DNA of 25,324 bases from an uncultured Collinsella sp. Its GTDB lineage: Bacteria; Actinomycetota; Coriobacteriia; Coriobacteriales; Coriobacteriaceae. The first letter of the stretch is position 1; each line of letters opens with the position of its first letter. The notes below the pieces were generated by a model. It worked only from the letters and a program-made list of their open reading frames with translations, did not search any database and was not told the DNA's origin. Shown here in pieces: positions 7,836 to 16,207 of the stretch. A program made the position numbers and the translations under genes. The stretch spans positions 1 through 25,324 of the forward strand of contig CAUGJN010000016.1 of the NCBI GenBank assembly GCA_959599635.1, given 5' to 3'.

Positions 7836-9023
7836 TTAAGAGCGGGTTGCAGCGAGCACCTCGGCGGCCTTGGCACGAGCCCACATATCGATATCGCGAA
7901 GCTGCTCAAAGGATGCGACCGCCTGCGTATCGTGTGCATCCATGCACGACTCGACGATACGGTCGATATCGGTAAAGGTACAGGCATCGTGCAGGAAGGC
8001 ATCGACGGCAACTTCGTTGGCGGCATTCAGCACGCACGGCATGGTGCCGCCCGTTCTGCCGGCACGCTCGGCCAGCGCCAGGCAGCGGAATGTGTCCATA
8101 TCGGCAGCATCAAACGTAAGCTGCCCGAGCTCGCGGAAATCGATTCGAGGCGCTGGGGTATCCCACCGCTCGGGATACGAGAACGCGAACTGGATGGGAA
8201 TGCGCATGTCGGACGCACCAAGATGTGCCATCACAGAGCCGTCCGCATACTCGACCATCGAGTGGATCTTTGACTGGCGCTGAACGACCACGTTGATAAA
8301 GTCGAGATCGCACCCGAACAGGTGCATCGCCTCGATACGCTCCAAGCCCTTATTCATGAGGGTCGCAGAGTCGATGGTGATCTTAGCACCCATGGCCCAC
8401 GTGGGGTGTGCCAGCGCATCGGAGCGTGTCACGCAATTGAGCTCGTCGCGCGTACGGCCAAAGAACGGACCACCCGAGCAAGTGAGCCAAATGCAGTGAG
8501 CCTCGCGCGGATTCTCCCCCAGATAGCACTGGTAGATGGCGGAGTGCTCGGAGTCGACTGGAATAAGCTGACCGGGCTGCGCCAACGGCATCAGCAGGTC
8601 ACCGCCGACAACGAGGGACTCCTTGTTAGCAAGTGCAAGACGCTTGTTCGATGTCAGGGCCGCATGGCTTGCTTCGAGCCCGGCAGCGCCCACGATGGCC
8701 ACGAGCACGCAGTCGACATCATCGCGGCATGCGAGCTCGCACACGGCCCGTGCGCCAACGCCGAGCTCCGTGCCCTCGGGCAACTCCTGCAGCACAGCGT
8801 CCGTACCGTGGGTGGTGTCGGCCACGGCAACGGCCGGAACCGAAAACTCACGGGCAAGCGCAACAAGCTCAGCGGTACTGGAATTAACGGAAAGCGCCGT
8901 CACCTGCAGACGGTCGGCATGCTGACGGCAAACATCGAGCGCCTGGGTGCCAATAGAGCCCGTACAGCCCAAAATTGCAACCCGCAGACGGCCATCGGGG
9001 GCGTACGTCGTCTGAAAGGCCAT
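7836..9023 (-). CDS. dxr: 1-deoxy-D-xylulose-5-phosphate reductoisomerase
   Basis: Converts DXP to MEP, the committed step of the non-mevalonate isoprenoid pathway, using NADPH and a divalent metal. It has 395 residues against 398 in E. coli. The N-terminal Rossmann motif is ILGCTGSIGTQALDV. Active-site segments are visible: ANKESLVVGG, PVDSEHSAIYQC, CSGGPFF and ITIDSATLMNKGLERIEAMHLF. The ATG overlaps the cdsA stop by one base (TAATG) with GGAGG about 9 bases upstream, indicating coupled translation. Its product line leads via ispG to the prenyl diphosphates extended by UppS, encoded two genes upstream. Confidence 0.97.
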   Translation of the reverse strand: MAFQTTYAPDGRLRVAILGCTGSIGTQALDVCRQHADRLQVTALSVNSSTAELVALAREFSVPAVAVADTTHGTDAVLQELPEGTELGVGARAVCELACRDDVDCVLVAIVGAAGLEASHAALTSNKRLALANKESLVVGGDLLMPLAQPGQLIPVDSEHSAIYQCYLGENPREAHCIWLTCSGGPFFGRTRDELNCVTRSDALAHPTWAMGAKITIDSATLMNKGLERIEAMHLFGCDLDFINVVVQRQSKIHSMVEYADGSVMAHLGASDMRIPIQFAFSYPERWDTPAPRIDFRELGQLTFDAADMDTFRCLALAERAGRTGGTMPCVLNAANEVAVDAFLHDACTFTDIDRIVESCMDAHDTQAVASFEQLRDIDMWARAKAAEVLAATRS

Positions 9024-9898
9024 TACAGCACGCCTCCGATCATCAAAAGCAGCTGCGCGGTAATGCAGCCAAAGATAAGCGAGTCGCTACGATCGAGCAT
9101 GCCGCCATGGCCCGGAATAAGGTTGCCAGAATCCTTGACGCCCACGCCACGCTTGATGCGTGACTCGATGAGGTCACCGATAACGCCCAGGATGGACACA
9201 ACCACGCCGCAAAGCAGCGCATAGGGCAAGCTCAGCTTATAGAAATGCGTCGCCCACAAAATAAGCCAGATAAGAACCGAGCCCAAGATGCCGCCGACAA
9301 AGCCCTCCCAGCTCTTTTTGGGAGAGATCTTGGGGACCATCTTGTGCTTGCCGATACGGCTGCCCACGATGTAGGCAAACGAATCGGAGACCCAGAGAGA
9401 CGCGCAAACACCCACCGAAAGCAGGGCGCCGGCAAAACCGGGCACGGCATCGCGCAGCAGCACGATGGCCGACAGCATAAAACCGGTGTAGATGGGACCC
9501 ATGAGTGTCACAGCCACATCGGATATGCGGGTACGCGACGAACAGACATACCAAATGCCCACCGCAAGCATCAATGCAAAAAGCAGCGCATTCAACAGCA
9601 GCGAGTCGCCCAGCGCCGAGAGCGGAAAGAGCACGGCGGCAGCGATACCCAGGCGCTCGTTGGCCACCTTGCCATCGAGCTTCGTCATGCGGAAATACTC
9701 AAAGCAGCACAGGCCGCTCATGACGGAGACGAAGATGGCGGTGGGAACGATACCCAAAACCAGGCAGAGAATAAATACGACGGCGTAGACGATACCTGCG
9801 GCGGCACGGGTAATAAAGCCGGCAAGCCACGAAGTCGCGGCCGCGCCGCTCTTGGCGGCAGGCGCCTTGGGAGCAGACGCCTTGGGACGATCGGACAC
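9023..9898 (-). CDS. cdsA: Phosphatidate cytidylyltransferase (CDP-diglyceride synthase)
   Basis: Makes CDP-diacylglycerol from phosphatidate and CTP, the branch point for phospholipid synthesis, in the cytoplasmic membrane. It has 291 residues with several hydrophobic helices from about residue 28 onwards. The C-terminal family signature is present: SPKKSWEGFVGGILGS, then DLIESRIKRGVGVKDSGNLI and PGHGGMLDRSDSL. The first 25 residues are rich in Ala, Pro and Lys and probably cytosolic. The start is GTG, 2 bases after the uppS TAA, with GAGGAG inside the end of uppS. It overlaps dxr by one base. Confidence 0.96.
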   Translation of the reverse strand: MSDRPKASAPKAPAAKSGAAATSWLAGFITRAAAGIVYAVVFILCLVLGIVPTAIFVSVMSGLCCFEYFRMTKLDGKVANERLGIAAAVLFPLSALGDSLLLNALLFALMLAVGIWYVCSSRTRISDVAVTLMGPIYTGFMLSAIVLLRDAVPGFAGALLSVGVCASLWVSDSFAYIVGSRIGKHKMVPKISPKKSWEGFVGGILGSVLIWLILWATHFYKLSLPYALLCGVVVSILGVIGDLIESRIKRGVGVKDSGNLIPGHGGMLDRSDSLIFGCITAQLLLMIGGVL

Positions 9899-9900
9899 GA

Positions 9901-10695
9901 TTAAGCCTCCTCGGTCTTGCTCAGTCCACCAAACCTACGGTCGCGGCCCTGATAGGCCAAAATGGCGTTGACAAGACCCCAACGATCAAAGTCGGGCCAA
10001 TAGGTATCGGTGACATAAAACTCGGAATAGGCAACCTGCCACAGCAGATAGTTCGAAAGGCGAAGCTCGCCGGAGGTTCGAATCACAAGCTCAGGATCGG
10101 GTAGCCCAGCGGTGTACAGGTGCGAAGCAACCATATCATCGTCGATAGCGGCCGGAACGATCTTTCCGGCAGCGGCATCGAGCGCGATCTGACGGACGGC
10201 ACGGGTGATCTCGGCACGGGCTCCGTAGTTGACGGCAAGTGCCAGCGTCATGCCGGTATGGTCGGCACACTCGGCAAGACCTCGCTCAAAGACATCGCGG
10301 GTCTTCTTGGGCAGTGCGGATATATCGCCCAAAAAGACAACGCGCACGTTTTCGCGCTTAAGCAGCGGCAGCTCATCGATAAACGTCTTAGCAAACAGAT
10401 GCATTAAAACGTTGACCTCATGCTGAGGACGATTCCAGTTTTCGGTGGAAAACGCATAGGCCGAAAGGACGTCGACGCCCAAACGCACGCATGCGGTAAT
10501 AATCTCGCGCAGGGAGACGATACCGGCCTTGTGTCCCTCGGTGCGGGCAAGACCGCGCGCCGTGGCCCAGCGACCGTTACCGTCCATGATGCACGAAATA
10601 TGATGCGGAATCTTATTGAGGTCAAGGTCGGAAAAACCGACGCCCGCAGGGGCGTCGGCAAAGTACTCGACCAGTTTGTTCTCGTCGTATTGCAC
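9901..10695 (-). CDS. uppS: Isoprenyl (undecaprenyl) diphosphate synthase, cis-prenyltransferase
   Basis: Builds the long-chain polyprenyl diphosphate used as the peptidoglycan carrier lipid. It has 264 residues. The catalytic aspartate is in CIMDGNGRWA (D38), followed by EGHKAG and YAFSTENWNRP. The C-terminal block RTSGELRLSNYLLWQ with YSEFYVTDTYWPDF completes the family pattern. The start is GTG one base after the frr TAA, with GGAG 7 bases upstream. The exact chain length of the product cannot be read from the sequence; undecaprenyl is the bacterial default. It sits in the classical pyrH-frr-uppS-cdsA-dxr order. Confidence 0.96.
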   Translation of the reverse strand: MQYDENKLVEYFADAPAGVGFSDLDLNKIPHHISCIMDGNGRWATARGLARTEGHKAGIVSLREIITACVRLGVDVLSAYAFSTENWNRPQHEVNVLMHLFAKTFIDELPLLKRENVRVVFLGDISALPKKTRDVFERGLAECADHTGMTLALAVNYGARAEITRAVRQIALDAAAGKIVPAAIDDDMVASHLYTAGLPDPELVIRTSGELRLSNYLLWQVAYSEFYVTDTYWPDFDRWGLVNAILAYQGRDRRFGGLSKTEEA

Positions 10696-10696
10696 C

Positions 10697-11233
10697 TTAG
10701 ATCTCCATGACCTCGGCTTCTTTTTCCTTCAGAAGCTCCTCGACCTTGGCAACATACTCATCGGTATGCTTCTGGACCTTGGCCTGCTCGCGACGGACAT
10801 CGTCCTCGGTGAGCTCTTCGTCGCGCTCGAGCTTGTTGTTAAAGTCGCGACGGATGTTGCGAATGGAGACCTTGGCCTGCTCGGCATACTCGCGGCACTC
10901 CTTGACGAGCTCGCGACGACGCTCCTCGGTGGGAGCCGGGAACGGCAGGCGCACGACGGTACCGTCAGAGTTGGGAGTAATGCCCAGATCGGAAGCGCTG
11001 ATAGCCTTCACGATTGCGTTGACGAGCGCCTTGTCCCAGGGCTCGATAAGCAGCATGTGAGCCTCGGGGGTCTTAACGGCGGCAACCTGGGTAACCGGCG
11101 TGGGAACACCGTAGTAATCGACCGAAATGTCGGACAGAATGTTAGCGTTGGCGCGGCCCGTGCGAACCTTGGAGAAGTTGTGCTTGAGGGACTCGAGCGA
11201 CTTGTCCATGTGGGCGGTGATATTCTCTGCCAT
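10697..11233 (-). CDS. frr: Ribosome recycling factor
   Basis: Splits post-termination ribosomes together with EF-G. It has 178 residues against about 185 in the family, with the usual three-helix bundle sequence. KVRTGRANANILSDISVDYYG is near the N-terminus, VRLPFPAPTEERRRELVK in the middle, and IRNIRRDFNNKL precedes the charged C-terminal helix. The ATG lies 2 bases after the pyrH TAA, and AGGAGG is located inside the last pyrH codons, so expression is tied to pyrH. Confidence 0.97.
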   Translation of the reverse strand: MAENITAHMDKSLESLKHNFSKVRTGRANANILSDISVDYYGVPTPVTQVAAVKTPEAHMLLIEPWDKALVNAIVKAISASDLGITPNSDGTVVRLPFPAPTEERRRELVKECREYAEQAKVSIRNIRRDFNNKLERDEELTEDDVRREQAKVQKHTDEYVAKVEELLKEKEAEVMEI

Positions 11234-11235
11234 GC

Positions 11236-11958
11236 TTAATCCTCCTGATAGACGAGCGTGCCGACGGGCTCACCCGAAAGCGCGCGTTTGACGGTGTCCT
11301 CGCCATCGATGTTGAGGACCAAAATCGGCATACGGTTATCCTGGCACAGCGCCGTGGCCGTGGAATCCATAACCTGCAGACCGCGGACGAGAACCTCGTG
11401 ATAGGTAATCTTGTCAAAACGGACGGCATCGGAACACTTGACAGGATCCTTGTCGTAGATGCCGTCAACCTTGGTGGCCTTAATCAGAATCTCGGCACCG
11501 ATCTCGCAGGCACGAAGAGCCGCGGCGGTGTCGGTCGTAAAGTACGGATTGCCCGAACCGGCGGCAAAAATGACAACATTGCCCTTGGAAAGGTGGTTGA
11601 TGGCGCGACGGCGAATATAAGGCTCGCAGATCTCGTTCATCTGGATAGCGCTCATCACGCGGCAGGGAACATCGTTGTGTTCGAAGGCATCCTGAAGGGC
11701 GAGCGCATTCATAACGGTTGCCAGCATGCCCATGTAGTCGGCCTGGGCGCGCTCCATGCCACCGGCAGCGCCGGCCATGCCGCGGAAAATGTTGCCGCCG
11801 CCGACAACAACGCCGACCTCGTGACCAACAGCGAGCAGCTCCTTGACCTGCTTGGCAAGATGGTCGGTAACCTTGGGATCGATGCCATATTGGCCATCGC
11901 CCATCAGTGCTTCTCCGGAAAGCTTCAGAAGCACGCGTTTATATCGGATGTCGGACAA
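11236..11958 (-). CDS. pyrH: Uridylate (UMP) kinase, amino-acid-kinase family
   Basis: Phosphorylates UMP to UDP for pyrimidine nucleotide synthesis; hexameric cytosolic enzyme. It has 240 residues. [14 protein letters not shown] is the N-terminal phosphate-binding block, [11 protein letters not shown] the glycine-rich loop, and [17 protein letters not shown] the conserved substrate and ATP region. The start is TTG, preceded by a near-perfect AAAGGAGGA with AGGAGG 6 bases upstream. No ATG alternative exists near the conserved N-terminus. It is the first gene of an eight-gene operon and follows the tsf terminator. Confidence 0.97.
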   Translation of the reverse strand: MSDIRYKRVLLKLSGEALMGDGQYGIDPKVTDHLAKQVKELLAVGHEVGVVVGGGNIFRGMAGAAGGMERAQADYMGMLATVMNALALQDAFEHNDVPCRVMSAIQMNEICEPYIRRRAINHLSKGNVVIFAAGSGNPYFTTDTAAALRACEIGAEILIKATKVDGIYDKDPVKCSDAVRFDKITYHEVLVRGLQVMDSTATALCQDNRMPILVLNIDGEDTVKRALSGEPVGTLVYQED

Positions 11959-11987
11959 AGCGATCCTCCTTTAATTAGACTCTCAAT

Positions 11988-11996
11988 ATGATAGCA
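11988..11996 (-). promoter_or_regulatory. Probable extended -10 promoter of the pyrH-proS operon
   Basis: On the - strand TGCTATCAT forms an extended -10 (TGn plus TATCAT), identical over nine bases to that of the rpsB promoter. It lies between the tsf terminator and pyrH. No good -35 is present at 16-18 bp; that area instead holds a perfect dyad, GGCTCT-TATC-AGAGCC (11999-12014). Confidence 0.5.
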
Positions 11997-12021
11997 AAGG
12001 CTCTGATAAGAGCCATGAAAA

Positions 12022-12052
12022 AGCAGGCTGTGAGTAAAACCCACAGCCTGCT
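12022..12052 (-). terminator. Rho-independent terminator of rpsB-tsf
   Basis: A perfect 11-bp stem (12022-12032 with 12042-12052) has a 9-nt loop and, on the - strand, is followed by a run of five T. It begins 23 bp after the tsf stop and separates rpsB-tsf from pyrH. Confidence 0.93.
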
Positions 12053-12075
12053 CATTACCAGCTACAAGAGCTTAT

Positions 12076-12945
12076 TTACTCGCCACGGACCAGACGGTCA
12101 AAGGCAACGACGGTAATGGTATCGCCGAGCTCCTTGGAGACCTGCTCAGCGTACTTCTTGATGGTGAGGGAGCTGTCCTTGATGAACTCCTGCTCGGTGA
12201 GCACGGACTGCTTGTAGAACTTCTCCAGACGGCCGACGGCCATCTTCTCCTGGATGGCCTCGGGCTTGCCGGACTCGGCGGCCTGAGCCATGTAGATCTG
12301 CTTCTCGTGCTCGACGGTCTCAGCCGGAACCTGATCGCGGGTAGCGCAGATCGGGGCGACGGCGGCAACCTGAAGGGCAACGTCGTGAGCGAAGGTCTTG
12401 AAGGAGTCAGCCTGAGCGGTCTCGGCCTTCTCGAAAGCGAACTCGACGAGGACGCCGATCTTACCACCCATGTGGATGTAAGAAGCGAGGGCGCCGTTCT
12501 CGGCCTTGCGAGCGGCGAAACGAGAGATCTTCATGTTCTCGCCCATGATGTGAATCATCTCGGTGAGCTCGGAGGAAACGGTCTCCTCGCCCATCGGCTT
12601 CTCGAGCAGAGCGTCGACGTCAGCAGGCTCGGTGGTAGCGACAACCTCAGCGACCTTAGAAGCAAAGCCGGTGAACTTGGCGTTGGAGCCAACGAAGTCG
12701 GTCTCGCAGGAGAGCTCGAGCAGAGCGCCGGTCTTGCCATCCTCGGAGACGAACGCGGCGACAGCGCCCTCGTTGGTCTCACGGCCAGCCTTCTTGGCAG
12801 CCTTGGCAAGGCCGTTCTTACGCAGAACGTCGACAGCGGCGTCCATGTCGCCGTCAGCCTCGACGAGAGCCTTCTTGCACTCCATCATCGGGGAGTCGGT
12901 CATCTCGCGGAGCTGCTTGACCATAGCGGCGGTAATCTGGGCCAT
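12076..12945 (-). CDS. tsf: Translation elongation factor Ts
   Basis: Nucleotide exchange factor for EF-Tu. It has 289 residues from the ATG at 12945, which has AAAGGA six bases upstream; an ATG five codons further up would overlap this Shine-Dalgarno and is rejected. The N-terminal UBA-like domain contains VKQLREMTDSPMMECKKAL, a variant of the usual LR-TGAGMMDCKKAL. The EF-Tu contact motif ETDFVGSNAKF and the C-terminal QPF-like segment (KYYKQSVL-type, here KFYKQSVLTEQEF) are present. It lies 45 bp after rpsB and shares its transcript. Confidence 0.97.
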   Translation of the reverse strand: MAQITAAMVKQLREMTDSPMMECKKALVEADGDMDAAVDVLRKNGLAKAAKKAGRETNEGAVAAFVSEDGKTGALLELSCETDFVGSNAKFTGFASKVAEVVATTEPADVDALLEKPMGEETVSSELTEMIHIMGENMKISRFAARKAENGALASYIHMGGKIGVLVEFAFEKAETAQADSFKTFAHDVALQVAAVAPICATRDQVPAETVEHEKQIYMAQAAESGKPEAIQEKMAVGRLEKFYKQSVLTEQEFIKDSSLTIKKYAEQVSKELGDTITVVAFDRLVRGE

Positions 12946-12990
12946 TGTGGTTCCTTTCAAAGAGATGAAAAAGAATTAACTAAGACTGAT

Positions 12991-13719
12991 TTACTCGGCC
13001 TTGGGCTCAGCGGCCATCTCGGCCTCGGAGACCTGCTCCTTACCGGAGCCAGCGAGGCAGGCGTCAGCCATGAGCTCGCACATAAGGGTGACAGCGGAGA
13101 TAGCGTCATCGTTGCAGGGGATGCCGTACTCGACCTCGTCGGGATCGGAGTTGGTGTCGATCAGAGCGACGACGGGGATGTTCAGGCGCTGAGCCTCCTT
13201 GATGGCGTTCTCCTCGCGCTTAGTGTCGATGACGAAGAGAGCCTGGGGCAGACCCTTCATGTCGCGGGCGCCACCGAGGTTGGTCTGGAGCTTGGTGAGC
13301 TCCTTGCCGAGCACAGCCTGCTCCTTCTTGGGGAGCACTGCCATGCGGCCGTCCTCGACCATGGCCTCGAGCTCCTCCATGCGGTTGATGCGGGAGCGGA
13401 TGGTGACGAAGTTGGTCAGCATACCGCCGAGCCAACGCTGGTTGATGTAGGGCATATTAGCGCGCTCAGCAGCGTTCTTGACGGCCTCCTGAGCCTGCTT
13501 CTTGGTGCCGACGAACAGCACGTTGCCGCCCTTGGCGACGTTCTTGACGAAGGTGTAGGCCTGGTCGGCGTCAAGGATGGTCTGCTTAAGGTCGAGGATG
13601 TAGATGCCGTTGCGCTCACCGAAGATGAACGGCTTCATCTTGGGGTTCCAGCGACGGGTCTGGTGACCGAAGTGGCAGCCGGCCTCGAGCAGGGTGCGGA
13701 TATTAATCTTGGTAGCCAT
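12991..13719 (-). CDS. rpsB: 30S ribosomal protein S2
   Basis: Small-subunit ribosomal protein S2, 242 residues. Recognisable blocks are [22 protein letters not shown] at the N-terminus, [10 protein letters not shown] in the middle and [19 protein letters not shown] near residue 190. The C-terminal tail (about 20 residues) is acidic and variable, as is common. The ATG has AGGAGG six bases upstream. It has its own promoter just downstream of xerC and a leader of about 134 nt that can fold. tsf follows on the same transcript. Confidence 0.98.
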   Translation of the reverse strand: MATKINIRTLLEAGCHFGHQTRRWNPKMKPFIFGERNGIYILDLKQTILDADQAYTFVKNVAKGGNVLFVGTKKQAQEAVKNAAERANMPYINQRWLGGMLTNFVTIRSRINRMEELEAMVEDGRMAVLPKKEQAVLGKELTKLQTNLGGARDMKGLPQALFVIDTKREENAIKEAQRLNIPVVALIDTNSDPDEVEYGIPCNDDAISAVTLMCELMADACLAGSGKEQVSEAEMAAEPKAE

Positions 13720-13853
13720 GTTAAACCTCCTGTGGTTTGCCTCCGCGCGGGGTCATCCTCCAAAACCAACCCGGACATGTGCTACCAAAGCCCGGGCACC
13801 ACGGTATGAAGTAGCCGCGCGTGCGTGATAAAAACCTGTTGCCGTGAAGCAAC
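13720..13853 (-). promoter_or_regulatory. rpsB 5' leader with possible regulatory structure
   Basis: About 134 nt separate the predicted start of transcription from the rpsB ATG. Visible pairings are a 5-bp stem (13770-13774 with 13792-13796) enclosing a small GCT/AGC hairpin, and a 6-bp stem (13733-13738 with 13763-13768) whose base is next to the Shine-Dalgarno at 13726-13730 and which encloses the self-complementary CCGCGCGG. S2 is autoregulated through its leader in other bacteria; a similar role here is inference. Confidence 0.35.
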
Positions 13854-13860
13854 CCGATGA

Positions 13861-13889
13861 ATGATAGCAGGAATGCATCTTCCTGCCAA
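13861..13889 (-). promoter_or_regulatory. Sigma-70 promoter of rpsB-tsf
   Basis: On the - strand TTGGCA (13889 to 13884), a 17-bp spacer and TATCAT (13866 to 13861) with an upstream TGC make a good -35/-10 pair. It lies 50 bp after the xerC stop. Confidence 0.75.
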
Positions 13890-13938
13890 CCCGCAATCAA
13901 AACCACACACCTGAGCGCGGCGCGGGACGTCCCAGCCA

Positions 13939-14859
13939 CTATTCGCCGCGGGGATGGGCTTGAGCCACAGCCCGCTTAAGCCGATCGGGTGTGAGATGCG
14001 TGTAGATCTGCGTCGTGGACAGGCTCGCATGGCCCAGCAGCTCTTGAACCGAGCGCAGGTCCGCACCGCCCTCGAGCAAGTCGGTCGCAAAGGTATGGCG
14101 CATCGCATGCGGGGCGATGTCGGCAGGCATGCCGGCGAGCGTCGCCAGCGTATGAAACCGCCGCCTGAGCATGGCGGCACTCATGCGATTACCGCGCGCC
14201 GATATAAGCAGCGGATGCGGCCCGGTAACGGGGTCACGACGCTTTGCCTGAGCGAGCAACTCCGGCCTTCCCTCCTCAATATAGAGACGCGTCGCCTCGA
14301 GCGCACGACGATACAGAGGGACGATACGTTCTTTGCTCCCCTTGCCCCACAGGCGCAGCGTGCGTTCGGACCACGCAATGGACTCCACATTGAGTGCTGC
14401 GAGCTCAGAGATACGGGCGCCCGAGGCATAGAGCAGCTCGAGCATCGCCGCATCGCGCAGTCCCGCGGGTGTTGAGGTATCAGGCGTCTTGAGCAGCGCC
14501 TCCACCTGTTGGGTCGTCAGCACACCGGGTAGATCGCGCGGAAGCTTGGGCGAGGAAATTGCCGAGACCACATCGCCCTCCACGACCCCCTCGGCAGCCA
14601 TCCATCGATAGAGCGATCGGATAGCCGACAGATGCGCCGCAAGCGTTCGGGGAGCCACCTGCTCACGCGAAAGCTCGGCAAGATAGCGACAAATGGTGCG
14701 CACGTCGGCAGCGAAAGCATCGATATCCTCGCGCTCGCACCAGGCAGCAAAGCGCTCCAGCCTCGAGCCATAGGCCGTCACCGTATTGGGAGAAAGCCCC
14801 TCGACACGTGCGATATAGGCGATAAACGAGTCGACGGTGTCGTACAGGTCAAAGGCTAT
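13939..14859 (-). CDS. xerC: Tyrosine recombinase XerC/XerD type, probable ATA start
   Basis: Site-specific recombinase that resolves chromosome dimers, usually at dif with a partner Xer protein. From an ATA at 14859 it has 306 residues. The catalytic set is complete: R149 (GARISEL), K173 (GKGSKER), H251 and R254 (HAMRHTFATDLLEGG), H277 (LLGHASLSTTQIYTH) and nucleophile Y286. These numbers agree within one at the N-terminal residues with E. coli XerD (R148, K172). The only canonical start in frame is a GTG at 14781, which would remove the first 26 residues (helix 1 of the core-binding domain, DLYDTVDSFIAYIARVEGLS). Hence the ATA, which overlaps the trmFO TAG and lies 9 bases after GGAGG, is preferred. 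XerC rather than XerD is inferred from the position next to trmFO. Confidence 0.9.
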   Translation of the reverse strand: MAFDLYDTVDSFIAYIARVEGLSPNTVTAYGSRLERFAAWCEREDIDAFAADVRTICRYLAELSREQVAPRTLAAHLSAIRSLYRWMAAEGVVEGDVVSAISSPKLPRDLPGVLTTQQVEALLKTPDTSTPAGLRDAAMLELLYASGARISELAALNVESIAWSERTLRLWGKGSKERIVPLYRRALEATRLYIEEGRPELLAQAKRRDPVTGPHPLLISARGNRMSAAMLRRRFHTLATLAGMPADIAPHAMRHTFATDLLEGGADLRSVQELLGHASLSTTQIYTHLTPDRLKRAVAQAHPRGE

Positions 14860-16193
14860 GACCGGTCGCCTCCAAACAGATCGGGGCGAGTGGCCAGATA
14901 GGCATCAAGGGCCTCGAGCGCACGGTCCGCATAGGCCTGGTAGCGGTCGCGCTTGCTGCGGCGCTTACCATCCTCGAGTGGCGGCACCAGGCCAAAGTTG
15001 ACATGCATAGGCTGATAGCCCACCGTAGCCGGATCGGTAGCATAGCCCACGAGCGCGCCCAAAGCACCCACGCGCGGCAGCTCGACGCCCGCGGCACCGA
15101 TAGCCTCGGCATAGGTGTTGAGTGCCGCGAGCAGACCTGTCGCCACGGCTTCCATGTACCCCTCGGTGCCGGTGATCTGACCGGCCAGGCGCACGCCGGT
15201 ACCAGGCACGGCAAAGGTGCCATCGAGCACGTGCGGCGCATCGACAAAGGTATTGCGGTGCATGACACCGTAGCGGAAGAACTCAGCGTTCTCCAGGCCC
15301 GGCACCATATGGAAGACGCGCTTCTGTTCGCCAAAGGTCAGGTTGGTCTGGAAGCCCACCAGGTTATAGGCGGTCTTCTCCTTGTTCTCGGCACGCAGCT
15401 GAATCGCCGCCCAGGGACGACGACCGGTTCGCGGGTCGGTGAGGCCGACGGGCTTCATGGCGCCAAAGCGAATGGCGTCCTTGCCGGTGCGCGCAACTTC
15501 CTCGGCAGGCTGGCAGGCCTGGAACAGATCGCCGCCCTCAAAGTCCTTGAGCACCACGCGGTCGGCCGTGGTAAGCGCCTCGATAAAGGCCTCGTACTCT
15601 TCCTTGTTGAGCGGAGCGTTGAGATAGTCGCCGCTCCCCTGCTCCTCGTAGCGCGACTGCGAGAACAGCACGTCCATATCGAGCGTGGAGGCATCGACGA
15701 TCGGCGCCGCGGCATCGAAGAACGCAAGGGCGTCGCCACCGACGAGCTTCATGACCTCTTCGCTCAACGCCGGCGAGCACAAGGGGCCGGCGGCAATGAC
15801 CACGTGACCTTCGGGAATCTGCGTGACCTCGCCGTGAACGATCTCGATATTGGGACGGGCGGCAACCTCGGCCTCGACAAACTCGGAAAACTTGACGCGG
15901 TCGACCGCCAAGGCGCCACCGGCGGGAACAGCCGCGCGATGGGCGCAATCGAGCAGGACTGAACCCATGCGCTCAAGCTCGGCCTTCAGCAATCCAGCCG
16001 CAGAATCCGGACGGGTCGACTTAAACGAATTGGAGCAGACGAGCTCTGCCAGGTGATCGGTATGGTGAGCCGGGGAGCTCACCTGGGGGCGCATCTCGCA
16101 CAGCTTTACGGCAAACCCGCGGTCTGCCAGCTGGATCGCGCATTCCGAACCCGCCAGACCGCCACCGATAACCGTCACCTGATCGAACTGCAT
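14856..16193 (-). CDS. trmFO: Folate/FAD-dependent tRNA (uracil-54-C5) methyltransferase TrmFO
   Basis: Makes ribothymidine at U54 of the tRNA T-loop using methylenetetrahydrofolate and FAD. It has 445 residues from the ATG at 16193, with AAAGG nine bases upstream; a TTG two codons earlier is possible but too near the Shine-Dalgarno. The N-terminal FAD-binding motif is VTVIGGGLAGSECA, followed by LCEMRP and the conserved LVCSNSFKS. Near the C-terminus are GVRLAGQITGTEGYMEA and LPRVGALGALVGY, both family hallmarks. It follows dprA by 14 bp and overlaps xerC by 4 bases. In Bacillus topA lies between dprA and trmFO; it is absent here. Confidence 0.97.
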   Translation of the reverse strand: MQFDQVTVIGGGLAGSECAIQLADRGFAVKLCEMRPQVSSPAHHTDHLAELVCSNSFKSTRPDSAAGLLKAELERMGSVLLDCAHRAAVPAGGALAVDRVKFSEFVEAEVAARPNIEIVHGEVTQIPEGHVVIAAGPLCSPALSEEVMKLVGGDALAFFDAAAPIVDASTLDMDVLFSQSRYEEQGSGDYLNAPLNKEEYEAFIEALTTADRVVLKDFEGGDLFQACQPAEEVARTGKDAIRFGAMKPVGLTDPRTGRRPWAAIQLRAENKEKTAYNLVGFQTNLTFGEQKRVFHMVPGLENAEFFRYGVMHRNTFVDAPHVLDGTFAVPGTGVRLAGQITGTEGYMEAVATGLLAALNTYAEAIGAAGVELPRVGALGALVGYATDPATVGYQPMHVNFGLVPPLEDGKRRSKRDRYQAYADRALEALDAYLATRPDLFGGDRS

Positions 16194-16207
16194 CTGCAAA
16201 CACCTTT

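Noticed and set aside
12307..13809. 500-residue open frame antisense to tsf and rpsB
   Set aside because: Leu/Val/Gly/Asp/His-rich shadow of highly biased ribosomal genes; rpsB and tsf are certain.
13924..13933. Palindrome GGGACGTCCC after xerC, considered as terminator or operator
   Set aside because: A 10-bp perfect palindrome cannot form a hairpin with a loop, no T-run follows closely, and in GC-rich DNA it may be chance.
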